64,000 nt of DNA from Methylopumilus sp947499625 (GTDB taxonomy: Bacteria; Pseudomonadota; Gammaproteobacteria; Burkholderiales; Methylophilaceae), in the NCBI GenBank assembly GCA_965234475.1, contig OZ248397.1, positions 930,001 to 994,000 of the forward strand, written 5' to 3'. The notes below the pieces were generated by a model. It was not told where the DNA came from, made no database searches, and worked only from the letters and a program-made list of their open reading frames with translations. Position 1 is the first letter of the stretch. Every line of letters begins with the position of its first letter. Positions 63,486 through 64,000 of this stretch are shown here, one piece after another. Made by a program: the position numbers and the translations under genes.

Positions 63486-64000
63486 ATGCGTCTGCTTAAA
63501 ATATTAACGCTTGTTACTTTTCTCTTATTCAGTATTTTAAGTAATGCAAAGACTGACACATCCAGTTCCGTTAGTAATTATACCGATCCTGATCTTATTT
63601 TTAGACTCTTATTAGCTGAAATTGCTACTCAACGCGGGGAGCTTAATCTTGCAAGTGAACTTTTTTTGGATTTAGCTAAGCAAACTGATAATGCTCTTTT
63701 AGCCGAGCGCGCAACAAAACTTACTGGTTTTACAAGGAATGCTGCTATAGCTTTAGAAGCTTCCAAAGTATGGAATGAGCTTAATAAAGACTCTATTGAC
63801 GCTCAACAAGCCTTAAGTGAAATACTTATAGCCAACAATAAACTTAGTGAAGTAAAGCCAATTTTACAAAAGTTACTCCTTAAAGAAAAAACAAGAGCAA
63901 GTGGTTTTTTATATTTGAATAGTATGCTTTCACGAGTGCCAGATAAGAAATCTGCATTGATTTTAGTGACCGAGCTCGCCCAACCCTATCCTAAATTAGC
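63486..64000 (+). CDS. TPR-containing exported protein, partial (runs off the window)
   Basis: An ATG at 63486, with a CAGGA ribosome site eight bases before, opens a frame that continues past the window edge (171 full codons visible). A signal peptide (about 3-20, ending SNA) is followed by helical repeats such as GELNLASELFLDLAK and KVWNELNKDSIDAQQAL, consistent with tetratricopeptides. In betaproteobacteria a similar protein precedes lolB-ispE and is divergent from mutM. Here the Gld-like cluster lies between. The downstream part is not seen. Confidence 0.8.
   Translation, partial: MRLLKILTLVTFLLFSILSNAKTDTSSSVSNYTDPDLIFRLLLAEIATQRGELNLASELFLDLAKQTDNALLAERATKLTGFTRNAAIALEASKVWNELNKDSIDAQQALSEILIANNKLSEVKPILQKLLLKEKTRASGFLYLNSMLSRVPDKKSALILVTELAQPYPKL

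Overview
The window is a compact, A+T-rich bacterial chromosome segment with short intergenic gaps and no rRNA, tRNA, CRISPR array, insertion sequence or prophage that I could recognise. Gene content and order point to a Betaproteobacterium, most likely a small-genome Methylophilaceae methylotroph (OM43 / 'Methylopumilus'-like). The arguments are two-subunit M16 peptidase-rsmD-coaD-ferredoxin divergent from ftsY-ftsE-ftsX-rpoH, DUF971-ubiE-ubiJ-ubiB, prfB-lysS with the classical RF2 frameshift, and edd-eda, which feeds the Entner-Doudoroff cleavage branch of the ribulose monophosphate cycle in that family. The assignment is inference from gene order, not from a database search. No gene-free stretch exceeds about 230 bases.

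Region 1 (1-8.7 kb) looks like a phosphate-starvation membrane-remodelling island: a PAP2 phosphatase (cut by the window edge), an OlsA/PlsC acyltransferase, a PlcP-type phospholipase C, an OlsB ornithine acyltransferase, an outer-membrane protein, an Agt-type diacylglycerol glycosyltransferase, diacylglycerol kinase, a TPR/glycosyltransferase protein and an OprP/OprO phosphate porin. Pho-box-like 7-4-7 direct repeats lie before the PAP2 gene, plcP, the porin and, further on, pstS. Together they could strip phosphate from phospholipids, replace them with glycolipids and ornithine lipids, and bring phosphate in.

Region 2 (8.7-16 kb): carbonic anhydrase, lysS and prfB on the minus strand, then the pstSCAB phosphate transporter (phoU and phoBR are absent here). 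Region 3 (16-32 kb): housekeeping genes glmM, folP, ftsH, rlmE, yhbY, a DUF4149 protein, greA, carBA, dapB, bamE, fur, recN, nadK and hrcA. Region 4 (32-42 kb): hemH, then the ADP-heptose/inner-core LPS genes hldD-gmhA-hldE-waaF and waaC, surrounding a HAD phosphatase and eda-edd. Region 5 (42-53.8 kb): grpE-dnaK-dnaJ, gloA, ferredoxin, coaD, rsmD, two M16 peptidases (one with a homopolymer frameshift), ftsYEX and rpoH. Sigma-32-like promoters precede grpE and dnaK, and a CIRCE operator precedes rpoH, suggesting that HrcA controls the heat-shock sigma factor. Region 6 (53.8-64 kb): ubiquinone biosynthesis genes, a sodium:solute symporter, mutM, a Gld-like ABC system and the start of a TPR protein.
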